This document shows, in pieces, positions 50,470 to 60,671 of a stretch of 64,000 nucleotides of DNA. This stretch comes from Azospirillum rugosum. GTDB taxonomy: Bacteria; Pseudomonadota; Alphaproteobacteria; Azospirillales; Azospirillaceae. A program made the translations under genes and the position numbers. Within the stretch, counting starts at the first letter, position 1. Each line of letters starts with the position of its first letter. The stretch lies in assembly GCF_017876155.1 (NCBI RefSeq), contig NZ_JAGINP010000012.1, forward strand, positions 1 through 64,000, given 5' to 3'. The notes beneath the pieces are model-generated. The model made no database searches. It was not told the origin of the DNA and saw nothing but the letters and a program-made list of their open reading frames with translations.

Positions 50470-51270
50470 ATGTCCGCACAATCCGAACGCCCGAGCCCCC
50501 TGGTCTTCCGCCGACGCCTGCTGGGCCGGGAGCCTCTGCTCGGCACCTTCATCAAGACTCCGACCGGGCATGCGATGGAGATCTTCGGCGATGTCGGCTT
50601 CGACTTCGCCGTCATCGACGCCGAACACGCCCCGTTCGACCGCGCCGCCATCGACGTGACGCTGATGGCGGCGCGCGCCGCCGGGATCGCCGGACTTGTC
50701 CGGGTCGCGGAGCCCAGCCCAGCGCAGCTGCTGGCGGCGCTCGACGACGGGGCCGCCGGGGTGCTCGTTCCGCACGTGTCGACGGCCGAGGCCGCGCGGG
50801 CGGCCGTTTCCGCCTGCCGCTACCGCGGCGGACGGCGCGGATTCTCCAACTCGCCGCGCGCCGGGCGGTACGGCGGGCTTGCCATGTGGCCGCACGTCGA
50901 TGCGCAGGACGCGTCGGTGGCGGTCATCGCCATGATCGAGGATCCGGAGGCACTGGACGTGCTGGACGCCATCCTCGCGACCGACGGGCTGGACGCCGTC
51001 TTCATCGGCCGCGCCGACCTGACCGTGGCGCTCGGCGCCGCTTCGCCCGACGCGCCGGAGGTGCGCAACGCCGTCGACCGCATCCTGGCGGCGGCCCGCG
51101 CCGCCGATAAGCCGGTCTGCTTGATGGTGGCGAGCGCGGAGGAGGCCCGGTCCTACACCGCGCACGGCGCCAGCGCCTTCATGATCGGCTCCGACCAGGG
51201 GCTGATGCGGCAGGCGGCGGCCAAGCACCACAAGGACTTCGCCGCGCTGAAGGGGGCGGCGGGCGGCTGA
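50470..51270 (+). CDS. HpcH/HpaI-family aldolase (class II, 2-keto-3-deoxy-acid type)
   Basis: 266 residues from MSAQSERP; GGGAGGG lies nine bases upstream. Family features: LLGTFIKTPTGHAMEIFGDVGFDFAVIDAEHAPFD in pieces, Glu of AMIEDPEALD and Asp of DAVFIGRADLTVALG as metal ligands, and the substrate Arg region GRRGFSNSPRAGRYG. Such enzymes split 2-keto-3-deoxy acids into pyruvate plus an aldehyde. The dehydratase of the opposite-strand operon would make such a substrate, so I place it in that pathway although the LysR gene lies between. Two IclR-type operators follow its stop. Confidence 0.85.
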   Translation: MSAQSERPSPLVFRRRLLGREPLLGTFIKTPTGHAMEIFGDVGFDFAVIDAEHAPFDRAAIDVTLMAARAAGIAGLVRVAEPSPAQLLAALDDGAAGVLVPHVSTAEAARAAVSACRYRGGRRGFSNSPRAGRYGGLAMWPHVDAQDASVAVIAMIEDPEALDVLDAILATDGLDAVFIGRADLTVALGAASPDAPEVRNAVDRILAAARAADKPVCLMVASAEEARSYTAHGASAFMIGSDQGLMRQAAAKHHKDFAALKGAAGG

Positions 51271-51373
51271 TCCTGCCGTTTGTTCGCTATGCTGAAGATT
51301 CTGATCAAAACGGTACGCGGAACGGAAAATAGGTGATTGACAACAGCGCATGCCGGAGTAATCATAGGCCCAC

Positions 51374-51402
51374 GTTGAAACGACGTTTCAACATTTAAAA
51401 CG
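51374..51402 (+). promoter_or_regulatory. IclR-type operator, first copy
   Basis: GTTGAAACG-A-CGTTTCAAC is a perfect 19-bp palindrome followed by ATTTAAAACG. A 26-bp block including this tail is repeated almost exactly 119 bp downstream. The TGAAAC/GTTTCA halves resemble sites of KdgR-type IclR regulators. It is in the promoter region of the IclR-headed operon. Confidence 0.7.
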
Positions 51403-51465
51403 ACAGCCAAGCCGAAACCGCCGAACAGATTGGGTGCAGGAGCCGCAGGAGCCTGTGGAGAGGGC

Positions 51466-52329
51466 ATGCCTTGCCTGAAGTCGCACGCCATCGATGAAAC
51501 GGCGTTTCAATATTTAAAACGGAGTGGGAAGCCAGTGCAAGGGGCGCCGAAACCAGTGGAGAAGGAACCGGCGGGGACCAGCACGCTGGATCTGGCGCTG
51601 CGCGCCCTGGAGCTTCTCGCCCTTGAGAACCAACCCATGGCGCTGGCCCAGATCGCCCACGCGCTGGCCGCGTCCAAGGCCACGATCTACCGCCATCTCG
51701 TGACGCTCCAGCGCCATGGCCTCGTCAGCCAGGACCCGGAGACCGGACGTTACGAGGCCGGCGTGAAGCTCCTGGTCCTGGGCGAGGCCGTGCGCACCCG
51801 GTTCGACATCGTGACGACCGGGCGCGACGAGCTGATGCGCCTGCGCGACGCGACGGGCCAGGCCGTCACCATCTGCCGCATCGTCGACGGCGAGCTGGTG
51901 GTCCTGGACCTGATCCAGGGGCGCACGGTGGTCGAGTTCGGAACGCGCCCCGGAACGCGCTTCGACCTCCACAACAGCGCCCATGGCAAGGTCTGGCTGG
52001 CCTTCGGGCCGCCGGCGCTGCTCGACAAGACCCTTTCGGCGCCGATGCGCCAGTGGACGCCCCACACCATCACCGACCCCGAACGCCTGCGCGCCGAGGT
52101 CACGGAGGTGCGGCAGCGCGGCTGGGCCATCGCCGCCGACGAAATGATCACCGCCGTCAACGCCTTGGCCGCTCCGGTCTTCGATCATCGAAACCAGATC
52201 GCCGGCTCCATCGCGATCGTCGGCTCCACGCAATTCATCCCTTCCCCCCCTGACGCCCTGCACCTCGAGAAGATCCTTGCCGCCGCGCAGTCGATCTCCC
52301 GGGGGCTCGGCTGGAGATCGAGCCGATGA
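51466..52329 (+). CDS. IclR-family transcriptional regulator
   Basis: 287 residues from this ATG (GGAGAGG upstream). Winged helix-turn-helix at about 40-100 (TLDLALRALELLALE; LAASKATIYRHLVTLQRHGLV), then the IclR effector domain (about 110-285; HNSAHGKVWLAF; RQRGWAIAADEMI). A second operator copy lies inside the first codons, which would make residues 10-20 an accident of the operator. A GTG at 51535 with GGAG ten bases upstream would place both operators ahead of the gene and leave a normal N-terminus; I consider it the more likely true start. The stop overlaps HyuA (ATGA). It should repress or activate the operon in response to its substrate. Confidence 0.86.
   Translation: MPCLKSHAIDETAFQYLKRSGKPVQGAPKPVEKEPAGTSTLDLALRALELLALENQPMALAQIAHALAASKATIYRHLVTLQRHGLVSQDPETGRYEAGVKLLVLGEAVRTRFDIVTTGRDELMRLRDATGQAVTICRIVDGELVVLDLIQGRTVVEFGTRPGTRFDLHNSAHGKVWLAFGPPALLDKTLSAPMRQWTPHTITDPERLRAEVTEVRQRGWAIAADEMITAVNALAAPVFDHRNQIAGSIAIVGSTQFIPSPPDALHLEKILAAAQSISRGLGWRSSR
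51495..51521 (+). promoter_or_regulatory. IclR-type operator, second copy
   Basis: TGAAACG-G-CGTTTCA, a perfect 15-bp palindrome, followed by ATATTTAAAACG: the same block as 119 bp upstream with two substitutions. Its position within the nominal start of the IclR gene argues for a later translation start, or for repression by roadblock. Confidence 0.7.
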
Positions 52330-54404
52330 GCTATTCACTCGCCGTCGACATCGGTGGGACCTTCACCGACATCGTCCTGCGCAACTCCGACGGCAGCCTG
52401 ACCGTCGACAAGACCCTGACCACGCACGAGGATCTGCTGTCCGGCTTCTTCGGCGGCGTCCATTCGGTGCTGCGCAAGGCCGGCGTGTCCGCCCAGGCGG
52501 TCGACGGCGTCGTCGTCCACGCCACAACGGTCGTCACCAACGCGCTGATCGAGCGCAAGGGGCCGCCGACCGCGCTGGTGGTCACCGAGGGCTTCCGCGA
52601 CGTGCTCGCCATCCGCAACGAGCACCGCTACGACATGTACGACCCGCAGATCGAGTTTCCGGAACCCCTGGTGCCGGATAGCCTGACCTTCGGGCTGAAG
52701 GAGCGGACGCTCGCCGACGGCACGGTGGTGACCGAGCCCGCGGCGGAGGACATCGCCGAACTGGCGCAGACGCTGCGCGCCAGCGGCGCCAAGGCGGTCG
52801 CCATCTGCTTCCTCAACAGCTTCGCCAACCCGGCCAACGAGGCCGCCGTGGCGGCGGAGCTGGGCCGGCAGCTGAACGACATGTTCATCTGCACCTCCTC
52901 CGACGTGGCGCCGCAGATCCGCGAATACCCGCGGGCCTCCACGGCCACCGTCAACGCTTACACCATGCCGATCTCCCAGCCCTACCTGCGCCGCCTCAGC
53001 GAGCAGCTGCGGACCGAGGGCTTCGGCAACACGCCGCTGATCATGCTGTCGTCGGGCGGCGTTGTCGGGGCGGAGACGGCCGGGCGCAACCCGGTCCGCA
53101 TGATCGAAAGCGGCCCGGCCGCCGGCGCGCTGGCCGCCTGCCACTACGCGGAGATCCTGGGGATCGACCGGCTGATGTCCTTCGACATGGGCGGGACCAC
53201 CGCCAAGGCCTGCCTGATCGAGAACCGCACGCCGCTGGTCACCGGCCTGTTCGAGGTCGATCGCCGCTACCGCTTCAAGGAAGGCAGCGGCCTGCCCGTG
53301 ACGGTGCCGTCCATCGACCTGATCGAGATCGGCGCCGGTGGCGGCAGCATCGCGCATGTGGACGGCCTCGGCCTGCTGAAGGTCGGGCCGGAGAGCGCCG
53401 GCTCCAACCCCGGCCCGGCCTGCTACGGCCGCGGCGGCACGGGGGCGACGGTGACCGACGCCGACCTGATGCTGGGCCTGATCGACGCCGACAACTTCCT
53501 GGGCGGCGAGATGAAACTCGACCGCGCCGCAACGGAAGGTGCGCTGACGGCCCTGGCGGACAAGCTGGGCGGCACGGCAGTGCAGGCCGCGCGCGGCATC
53601 TACCGCGTGGTGACGGAGGCGATGGCGTCCGCCGCGCGCTCCCACGCCACCGACCGCGGCGTCGATTACCGCGGCCTGCCGCTGTTCGCCTTCGGCGGCG
53701 CCGGCCCGCTGCACGCCTGCGGCGTGGCGGAACTGCTGCAAAGCTCCTCCGTCATCGTGCCGCCGCAGTCGAGCGTACTGTCCGCCTTCGGGACCCTGGT
53801 CACGCCGGTCCGCCTCGACCTCGTGCGCAGCGACCTGATGCGGCTGGACACCGTCGACTGGGACCGCGTCGGCCGCATCGTCGCCGATCTGGAGAAGGAA
53901 GGGCGCAGCGCCCTTGCCGAGGCCGGCTGCGCGCCGTCCGACGTGCGGGTCGCGGTGGGCGCTGATATGCGCTACACCGGCCAGCAGAACGAAGTCACGG
54001 TCATGTTCGACGTCGATCCGCGCGACAGCCGCGACGTCGCCGCCATCGCGGAGCAGTTCGCGCAGACCTACCGCGTGCTCTACGGCATGAACCCGTCGCA
54101 CGTCCCGGCGGAGATCGTCACCTGGCGCATCACCGTCCAGGGCCCGGCCATCCGCTTCCACCCCGCCGGCAAGCCGGCGAGCGAGCCCGGCAAGCCGAAG
54201 AATTTCCGCCCGGTCCACGCCTGGGCGGACGGCCAGTCGGTCCCGGTCTACGAACGCCGCGACCTCGCGGTCGGCCAGACCGTCGCCGGCCCCGCCATCA
54301 TCGAGGAGCGCGAGACCACCACGGCCATCCCGCCGGGCTGGGTCGCCACCATCGATCCCATGGGCTGCATCGTCGCCACCACCGCCCCCCAAGCCCGCGC
54401 CTGA
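52326..54404 (+). CDS. HyuA-family ATP-dependent hydantoinase/carboxylase subunit
   Basis: 692 residues, the HyuA length class. ATPase-type motifs of the actin-like fold: VDIGGTFTDIVL at the N-terminus and FDMGGTTAKACLI near 285, with the AGGGSIAHVD block at about 335. The family includes N-methylhydantoinase, 5-oxoprolinase and the acetophenone/acetone carboxylase subunits. With HyuB next door and a CoA ligase and thiolase later in the operon, an ATP-dependent ketone carboxylase subunit is the more interesting reading; hydantoin or oxoproline hydrolysis is the alternative. Coupled to the IclR gene by a 4-bp overlap. Confidence 0.86.
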   Translation: MSYSLAVDIGGTFTDIVLRNSDGSLTVDKTLTTHEDLLSGFFGGVHSVLRKAGVSAQAVDGVVVHATTVVTNALIERKGPPTALVVTEGFRDVLAIRNEHRYDMYDPQIEFPEPLVPDSLTFGLKERTLADGTVVTEPAAEDIAELAQTLRASGAKAVAICFLNSFANPANEAAVAAELGRQLNDMFICTSSDVAPQIREYPRASTATVNAYTMPISQPYLRRLSEQLRTEGFGNTPLIMLSSGGVVGAETAGRNPVRMIESGPAAGALAACHYAEILGIDRLMSFDMGGTTAKACLIENRTPLVTGLFEVDRRYRFKEGSGLPVTVPSIDLIEIGAGGGSIAHVDGLGLLKVGPESAGSNPGPACYGRGGTGATVTDADLMLGLIDADNFLGGEMKLDRAATEGALTALADKLGGTAVQAARGIYRVVTEAMASAARSHATDRGVDYRGLPLFAFGGAGPLHACGVAELLQSSSVIVPPQSSVLSAFGTLVTPVRLDLVRSDLMRLDTVDWDRVGRIVADLEKEGRSALAEAGCAPSDVRVAVGADMRYTGQQNEVTVMFDVDPRDSRDVAAIAEQFAQTYRVLYGMNPSHVPAEIVTWRITVQGPAIRFHPAGKPASEPGKPKNFRPVHAWADGQSVPVYERRDLAVGQTVAGPAIIEERETTTAIPPGWVATIDPMGCIVATTAPQARA

Positions 54405-54421
54405 CCAAAGGACATCGGAAC

Positions 54422-55969
54422 ATGGACGGAGTCGAACTCGAAATCCTGTGGTCCAACCTGATCGGCGTCGTGACCGAGCGGGCCAAGGCCCTCCAGCGCA
54501 TCGCCTTCAGCCCGATCGTTCGCGAGGCCGGCGACCTCGCCTGCGCGCTGTTCGACCAGCGCGGCCGGATGGTCGCCCAGGCCAACACCGGCACGCCGGG
54601 CCACATCAACTCGCTGGCCTTCGCCGGCGCCCATCTGGTCCGCGAGTTCGCCGGCCGCTGCGAGCCGGGCGACGTGCTGATCACCAACGACCCGTGGCTG
54701 TCCGCCGGCCACTTCTTCGACATCACCACCCTGACGCCGATCTTCAACGGCGACCGGCTGATCGCCTACATCGGCTCGACCATCCACCACACGGACATTG
54801 GCGGCTACGGCATCGGCGCCGGCGCGCGCGACGTGCATGAGGAAGGGCTGTGGATCCCGCCGCTGAAGCTGTATGAGCGCGGCACGCCGAACCCGGTCCT
54901 GCACGCCATGATCCGCCGCAACGTGCGCACGCCGGACGCCGTCTTCGGCGACCTCGCCGCCCAGGTGTCGAGCGGGCAGGCGGCGGCGGAGCACTTGATC
55001 GCTCTGTGCGAGCGGCACGGGCTGACCGAGATCGAGGCGCTGTCGGACGAGATCATTTCCCGGTCGGAGGAGGCCACCCGCGCCGCCATCCGCAAGCTGA
55101 AACCGGGCACCTACCACGGCGAGTCCAGCTTCGACGTGCCGGGCGGCGAGGTCATCACGCTGAAGACCGCGGTCACGGTCGATGCGGAATCCGGCGGGAT
55201 CCTGGTGGACTTCACCGGCAGCTCCATGCAGACGACGACCGGCATCAACGTGGTGCTGAACTACACCCACGCCTATGCCACCTTCGCCATCCGCAGCTGC
55301 CTGAACCCCGACCTGCCGAACAACACCGGCAGCCTCGCGCCGATCACGTTGCAGGCGCCGGAAGGCTCGATCATCAACTGCCGCTACCCGGCCCCGGTCA
55401 ACGCGCGCCACGTCGTCGGCATGTATGTGCCGATGCCGATCCTGAAGGCGCTCTACCAGGTGCTTCCGGAACGGGTGCTGGCCGAAGGCTCCGGCGCGGT
55501 CTGGACGATCCAGATCGGTGGGCGGAAGGCCGACGGGCAGAACTTCACCTCCTCCATGTTCAACTACTCCGGCGGCATGGGCGCCCGCGCCACCAAGCCG
55601 GGGCCGAGCGCCACCTGCTACCCGACGGGCGTGGCGGCCGTGCCGGTGGAGATCCTGGAGGCGGCGATGCCCATCGTCTTCGACCGCAAGGAGTTGCGGC
55701 GCGGTTCCGGCGGCGCCGGGCGCACGCCGGGCGGCGACGGCCAGATCATCGCCTTCCACATGAACACCCAGGATCCCTGGATGCTCAACGCCGTGCCCAG
55801 CCGCCTCAACATGGGGCCGGAAGGGCTGGGCGGCGGCGAACCCGGACAGCCAGGCCGCTTCCTGGTCAACGGCGCCTCCGTCAGCCAGGCGCGCAAGCTG
55901 AACATGGAGCCGGGCGACCGGGTGGTCCTGGAAACCCCGGGCGGCGGCGGCTTCGGCCCGGCAGCGTAG
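54422..55969 (+). CDS. HyuB-family hydantoinase/carboxylase subunit
   Basis: 515 residues, standard HyuB length. Family blocks: the opening ELEILWSNLIGVVTERAKALQRIAFSPIVREAGDLACALFD, metal-type residues in IGSTIHHTDIGG and the C-terminal GGAGRTPGGDGQ with ETPGGGGFG end. It forms the catalytic complex with HyuA. Start 17 bp after the HyuA stop with AAAGGACA upstream. A paired repeat follows, just before the binding-protein gene of the transporter. Confidence 0.87.
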   Translation: MDGVELEILWSNLIGVVTERAKALQRIAFSPIVREAGDLACALFDQRGRMVAQANTGTPGHINSLAFAGAHLVREFAGRCEPGDVLITNDPWLSAGHFFDITTLTPIFNGDRLIAYIGSTIHHTDIGGYGIGAGARDVHEEGLWIPPLKLYERGTPNPVLHAMIRRNVRTPDAVFGDLAAQVSSGQAAAEHLIALCERHGLTEIEALSDEIISRSEEATRAAIRKLKPGTYHGESSFDVPGGEVITLKTAVTVDAESGGILVDFTGSSMQTTTGINVVLNYTHAYATFAIRSCLNPDLPNNTGSLAPITLQAPEGSIINCRYPAPVNARHVVGMYVPMPILKALYQVLPERVLAEGSGAVWTIQIGGRKADGQNFTSSMFNYSGGMGARATKPGPSATCYPTGVAAVPVEILEAAMPIVFDRKELRRGSGGAGRTPGGDGQIIAFHMNTQDPWMLNAVPSRLNMGPEGLGGGEPGQPGRFLVNGASVSQARKLNMEPGDRVVLETPGGGGFGPAA

Positions 55970-55985
55970 GGGTCTGGCCGATTAG

Positions 55986-56103
55986 CCCTCTCCCCTCTGG
56001 GGAGAGGGTGGCCCGGAGGGCCGGTGAGGGGGTCCGGCTTTTGGGGACGTCCGGCAAAAGCGCAACCCCCTCACCCTAACCCTCTCCCCAGAGGGGAGAG
56101 GGG
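55986..56103. repeat. Palindromic GAGAGGG repeat, paired copy before a binding-protein gene
   Basis: Left hairpin CCCTCTCCCCTCTGGGGAGAGGG plus a short GGCCCGGAGGGCC hairpin, spacer GGGGACGTCCGGCAAAAGCGC, right half ACCCCCTCACCCTAACC plus hairpin. The spacer is the inverse of the one in the 10.9-kb copy, so the element occurs in both orientations. Confidence 0.85.
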
Positions 56104-56152
56104 ACAGCAACGACAGGCGCTGTCCAACAGGCGCCGCACGGGAGGGAGGTGC

Positions 56153-57303
56153 ATGCCCATGAAGCAAAACATCCAGCGGACTATTCTCGCTGTCGCCGTC
56201 ACCGCGGCGACCCTGGCCGGCGTCCAGCCGGCGTCCTCGGCCGAAGCGCTGAAGATCGGCATCTCAGCCGGCCTGACCGGTTACGCCGCGACCGTCGACC
56301 GGGCCTGGCGCGACGGCGTCCAGGTTGCCGCCGACGCGCTGAACGCGCAGGGCGGCGTCATGGGCCGGAAGATCGAGGTGGTCGTCGAGGACAACCGGTC
56401 CGAACCGCAGGAGGCCGTGACCGTCTACCGCAAGATGATGTCGTCGGACAACGTCGACGTCTTCATCAGCGGCTGCGTGTCGGCCGGCAACTTCGCCGCC
56501 GCCAGCATGGTCGCCAAGGCCGAGAAGCCGATGATGCTGTGCTCCATCCTGCCGCAGCAGGCCGCCCAGGTGAAATGGGCCTTCACCACCCTGCCGCCCG
56601 CCGGGTTCGAGGTGGAGAAGCGGTTCGAATACCTGCGTGACAAGACCGACATCCGCAAGGTGGGCGTGCTGCACGACCCGACCCCCTACGCGCTGCTGCA
56701 GAAGACCGTGGCGCAGGACGTCGCGGCCAAGTACGGACTCCAGGTCGTCGGGGTCGAGTCCTACAAGCAGGACGACGCCGATCTCAGCGTCCAGATCAGC
56801 AAGATCCAGGCGGCGGGGGCCGGCGCCATCATCAAGATCGGGCTGGGCGGCACCACGCTGACCGCGGCCAAGAACTTGAAGCAGCTGAATTCCAACATGC
56901 TGATGCTGACGAGCCTTGAGGATCTGGCGGTCTTCAAGCCGGTGGCGGAGGTGCTGGGCGACAAGTTCTTCTTCGTCGCCTCGCCGTCGCAAGTGTACGA
57001 CGCATTGCCCGACAGCGCGACCAAGGCGGAGATCGGCAAGTTCCTGGGGCCGTGGCGCGCGAAGTACGGCGACCGCGATCCGAACTGGGCGTCGCGCGGC
57101 TGGGACGGCGTGATGCTGACCGTTGCCGCGATCGTGAACGGCAAGTCGGCCGAGGGGCCGGCGATCCGCGACAACATCGAGAAGATCACCGGCTTCCAGG
57201 GCACGACCGGTGTCTACAACTTCACCGCGGCGAACCACCAGGGGATCACGCAGAACCCCTTCGTGCTCGCCACCATCGCCGGCAACCAAGTCAAGATCGT
57301 CCA

Positions 57304-57307
<4 letters not shown>
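56153..57307 (+). CDS. Branched-chain-type ABC binding protein of the HyuAB operon
   Basis: 384 residues with a signal peptide (cleavage near SSAEAL, about 27) and the LivJ-like fold (LKIGISAGLTGYAATVDRAWRDGVQVAADALNAQGGVMGRKIEVVVEDNRSEP in pieces). It differs clearly from the binding protein of the first island. GGGAGGGAGG precedes two ATGs two codons apart; either may be used. The stop overlaps the LivF-class ATPase gene by 4 bp. The ligand is probably the operon's catabolic substrate. Confidence 0.9.
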
Positions 57308-58038
<731 letters not shown>

Positions 58039-59001
58039 GGCCGCGCGGGCGCCGGCGCGGGGATCCCTGCGGGGCCACGCCGCCCGCGCCGCGCCCTGGC
58101 TGATCGCCGCCTGCGTGGTCGGCTACGCGCTGGTCGTCGGCGGCTACGCCGCGACGGTCGTCGCCTTCGCGCTGATCTACGCCATCTTCGTGTCCGGCCT
58201 GAACATCTTCATGGGGCTGACCGCCCAGGTCTCCTTTGGGCAGAGCGCCTTCGCGGCCATCGGCGGATACGCGTCGGCGGTGCTCACCACCGAGTACGAG
58301 TGGGGGCTGCTGCCGGCCATGGGCGCCGGGCTGGCCGGGGCGCTGGCCTTCGCCTTCGTCGTCGGCTACCCGACGCTGCGGCTGAAGGGCCATTACCTGT
58401 CCATGGCGACGCTGGCCATCGGCCTGATCACCTACGAGATCGCCGTGCAGTGGGACAGCGTCACCCAGGGCTATCTCGGCATCTCCGGCATTCCGCCGCT
58501 GGGCATCGCGGGGTACGAGGCGACGACCGACCGGCAGATTCTGATCGTGCTGTCGGTCTGCGTCATCGCCACGGTGCTGGCGGTGGCGCGCATCCGAAGG
58601 TCCCGCGTTGGCCGAGCCTTTGCCGGACTGGCCGGCAGCGAGGAGGCGGCGCGGGCGCTGGGCATCAACGTGGCGCGCTACAAGCTGCTGTCCTTCCTGC
58701 TGTCGGCCGGCTTCGGCTCTCTCGCCGGGTCGCTGTTCGTCCATGTGGTCGGCTATGTCAGCCCGGAAGTGTTCAGCCTGCACATGATCATTCTGTCCTT
58801 CACCATGCTCTATGTTGGCGGCATCGGCACCATCGCCGGGCCGGTGGTCGGGGCGCTGGTGGTCAGCGTGCTGCCGGAAACCTTCCGGGCCTTCCGCGAC
58901 TACCAGGATTTGGCCTACGGGACGGCGCTGATCCTGCTGCTGATCTTCGCGCCGCGTGGCTTGGCCGGGCTGTTCACCGCGATTGAAGAAAAGAGGTCGC
59001 C

Positions 59002-59757
59002 ATGACGGCCTGCCTCAAGGTGGAGGGCGCCACGAAGACCTTCGGCGGCCTGACCGCGGTCAACGCCGTCAGTTTCGAGGTGAAGCCGCGCAGCGTCACC
59101 GCGATCATCGGCCCGAACGGCGCCGGCAAGACGACGCTGTTCAACCTGATCTCCGGCGCGCTGCCGCTCAGCGACGGGCGCGTCCTGTTCGAGGGCGTGG
59201 ACGTCACCGCCGAGGAGCCGGAGGCCAAGGCGGCGCGCGGCCTGATCCGCACCTTCCAGCTGGTGAAGCTGTTCCCGGAACTGAGCGCGGTCGAGAACGT
59301 CAAGGTGGGCTTTCATCTCCGCAGCCGCGGCGGCCTGCTGTCCGCCCTTCTGCGCCCGCGCTGGGTCCGGCAGATGGAGGCGGAGATCGACGGCCGCGCG
59401 CGCGAATTGCTCGACCTCGTTGGGCTGGGTACGGCCGCCGACCGTCCGGCCTCGGCGCTCAGCTACGGGCAGGGGCGGTTGCTGGAGGTGGCACGTGCGC
59501 TCGCCGCCGGGCCGAAGCTGCTGCTGCTCGACGAGCCGGCAGCGGGGCTGAACGCGGACGAAAGCGCGCGCTTGGCCTCTCTCATCCGGCGCATCGCCGA
59601 GGACGGCACCGCGGTGCTGCTGATCGAGCATGACATGCATCTGGTGATGAACACCGCCGACGACATCGTGGTCGTCGATTTCGGCAAGAAGATCGCCCAG
59701 GGCGCGCCCGACCGCATCCGCGAGGATCCCGCCGTCATCGCCGCCTATCTCGGGTGA
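59002..59757 (+). CDS. Branched-chain-type ABC ATPase (LivG class) of the HyuAB operon
   Basis: 251 residues: Walker A GPNGAGKTT, Q-loop RTFQLVKLFPELSAVENVKVG, the LivG-typical insertion before the signature, signature ALSYGQGRLLEVARAL, Walker B LLLLDEPAAGLN and switch His in LLIEHDMHLVM. Coupled to the LivM-class gene by an ATGA overlap. Confidence 0.9.
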   Translation: MTACLKVEGATKTFGGLTAVNAVSFEVKPRSVTAIIGPNGAGKTTLFNLISGALPLSDGRVLFEGVDVTAEEPEAKAARGLIRTFQLVKLFPELSAVENVKVGFHLRSRGGLLSALLRPRWVRQMEAEIDGRARELLDLVGLGTAADRPASALSYGQGRLLEVARALAAGPKLLLLDEPAAGLNADESARLASLIRRIAEDGTAVLLIEHDMHLVMNTADDIVVVDFGKKIAQGAPDRIREDPAVIAAYLG

Positions 59758-59772
59758 AGGAAAGACCGACAC

Positions 59773-60648
59773 ATGGACAGCGCCCTCATCGGCCAGAGTC
59801 TGGTCAGCGGTCTCGGCATCGGCTGTGTCTACGGCCTGATCGGGATCGGCTTCTGCGTGATCTACAACGCCAGCGGCATCGTGAACTTCGCCCAGGGCGC
59901 CTTCGTCATGCTGGGCGGCATGATCACCCACGTGCTGCTGGTGCGCGGGCAGTTGCCCTACATCGCCGCCATCGTCCTGTCGGTGCTCGTGGTGGCGCTG
60001 CTCGGCGTCGTCATCGAACGGCTGGTCGTGCGCCCCCTGTGGAAGCGGAACGCGCCGATGTTCGTGATGATCCTGGCGACGCTGGCCGCCCAGATCGTCA
60101 TCGAAAGGCTGACCTTCCTGGCGGTGGACGACCAGCCCAAGACGCTGCCGGTCTTCACCGACCTGCCGCCCATCATGGTCGGTGGCGTCGCGGTGAACAT
60201 CCAGTCGCTGTGGATCGTCGCCGGATCGTTGGCCATCGTCGGGCTGCTCGCCCTGTTCTTCAAGGGCACGCGGACCGGCAAGGCGATGCGCGCCTGCGCC
60301 ATCAACCGCGAGGCGGCGGCGCTCCAGGGCATCCCGGTGCACGGCATGCTGGCGCTGGCCTTCGGGCTCAGCGCCGGGCTGGGCGCCATCGCCGGCATCA
60401 TGCTGACGCCGACGCAATACACCGCCTTCAACGTCGGCGTGCCCTTCGCGATCTCCGGCTTCATCGCCGCCATCATCGGCGGCTTCGGCCGGCCCTTCGG
60501 TGCTTTCCTCGGCGGCCTGACGCTGGGTGTCGTGCAGTCGGTCGCCATCCTGGCCTTCGGGGCTGGGCTGAAGACCGTGGTCGCGCTGTCGGTCCTGCTG
60601 CTCTTCCTGTTCGTCCGGCCGTCCGGAATCCTCGGCGCCGCCAAATAA
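59773..60648 (+). CDS. Branched-chain-type ABC permease (LivH class) of the HyuAB operon
   Basis: 291 residues, eight or so helices, with GIGCVYGLIGIGFCVIYNASGIVNFAQGAFVMLGG at the N-terminus and IIGGFGRPFGAFLGGLTLGVVQS near the C-terminus. It completes the second LIV-type importer of the window. GAAGGAAAG precedes the start, 15 bp after the LivG-class stop. Confidence 0.9.
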   Translation: MDSALIGQSLVSGLGIGCVYGLIGIGFCVIYNASGIVNFAQGAFVMLGGMITHVLLVRGQLPYIAAIVLSVLVVALLGVVIERLVVRPLWKRNAPMFVMILATLAAQIVIERLTFLAVDDQPKTLPVFTDLPPIMVGGVAVNIQSLWIVAGSLAIVGLLALFFKGTRTGKAMRACAINREAAALQGIPVHGMLALAFGLSAGLGAIAGIMLTPTQYTAFNVGVPFAISGFIAAIIGGFGRPFGAFLGGLTLGVVQSVAILAFGAGLKTVVALSVLLLFLFVRPSGILGAAK

Positions 60649-60671
60649 CGCCAATCATGGAGAGTTCGAGA

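Noticed and set aside
59754-60671. Extended N-terminus for the cupin gene running opposite in frame to the LivH-class permease
   Set aside because: The extension overlaps the permease gene in another frame and has Arg/Gly/Pro-rich shadow composition; the cupin begins at the ATG after GGAG.
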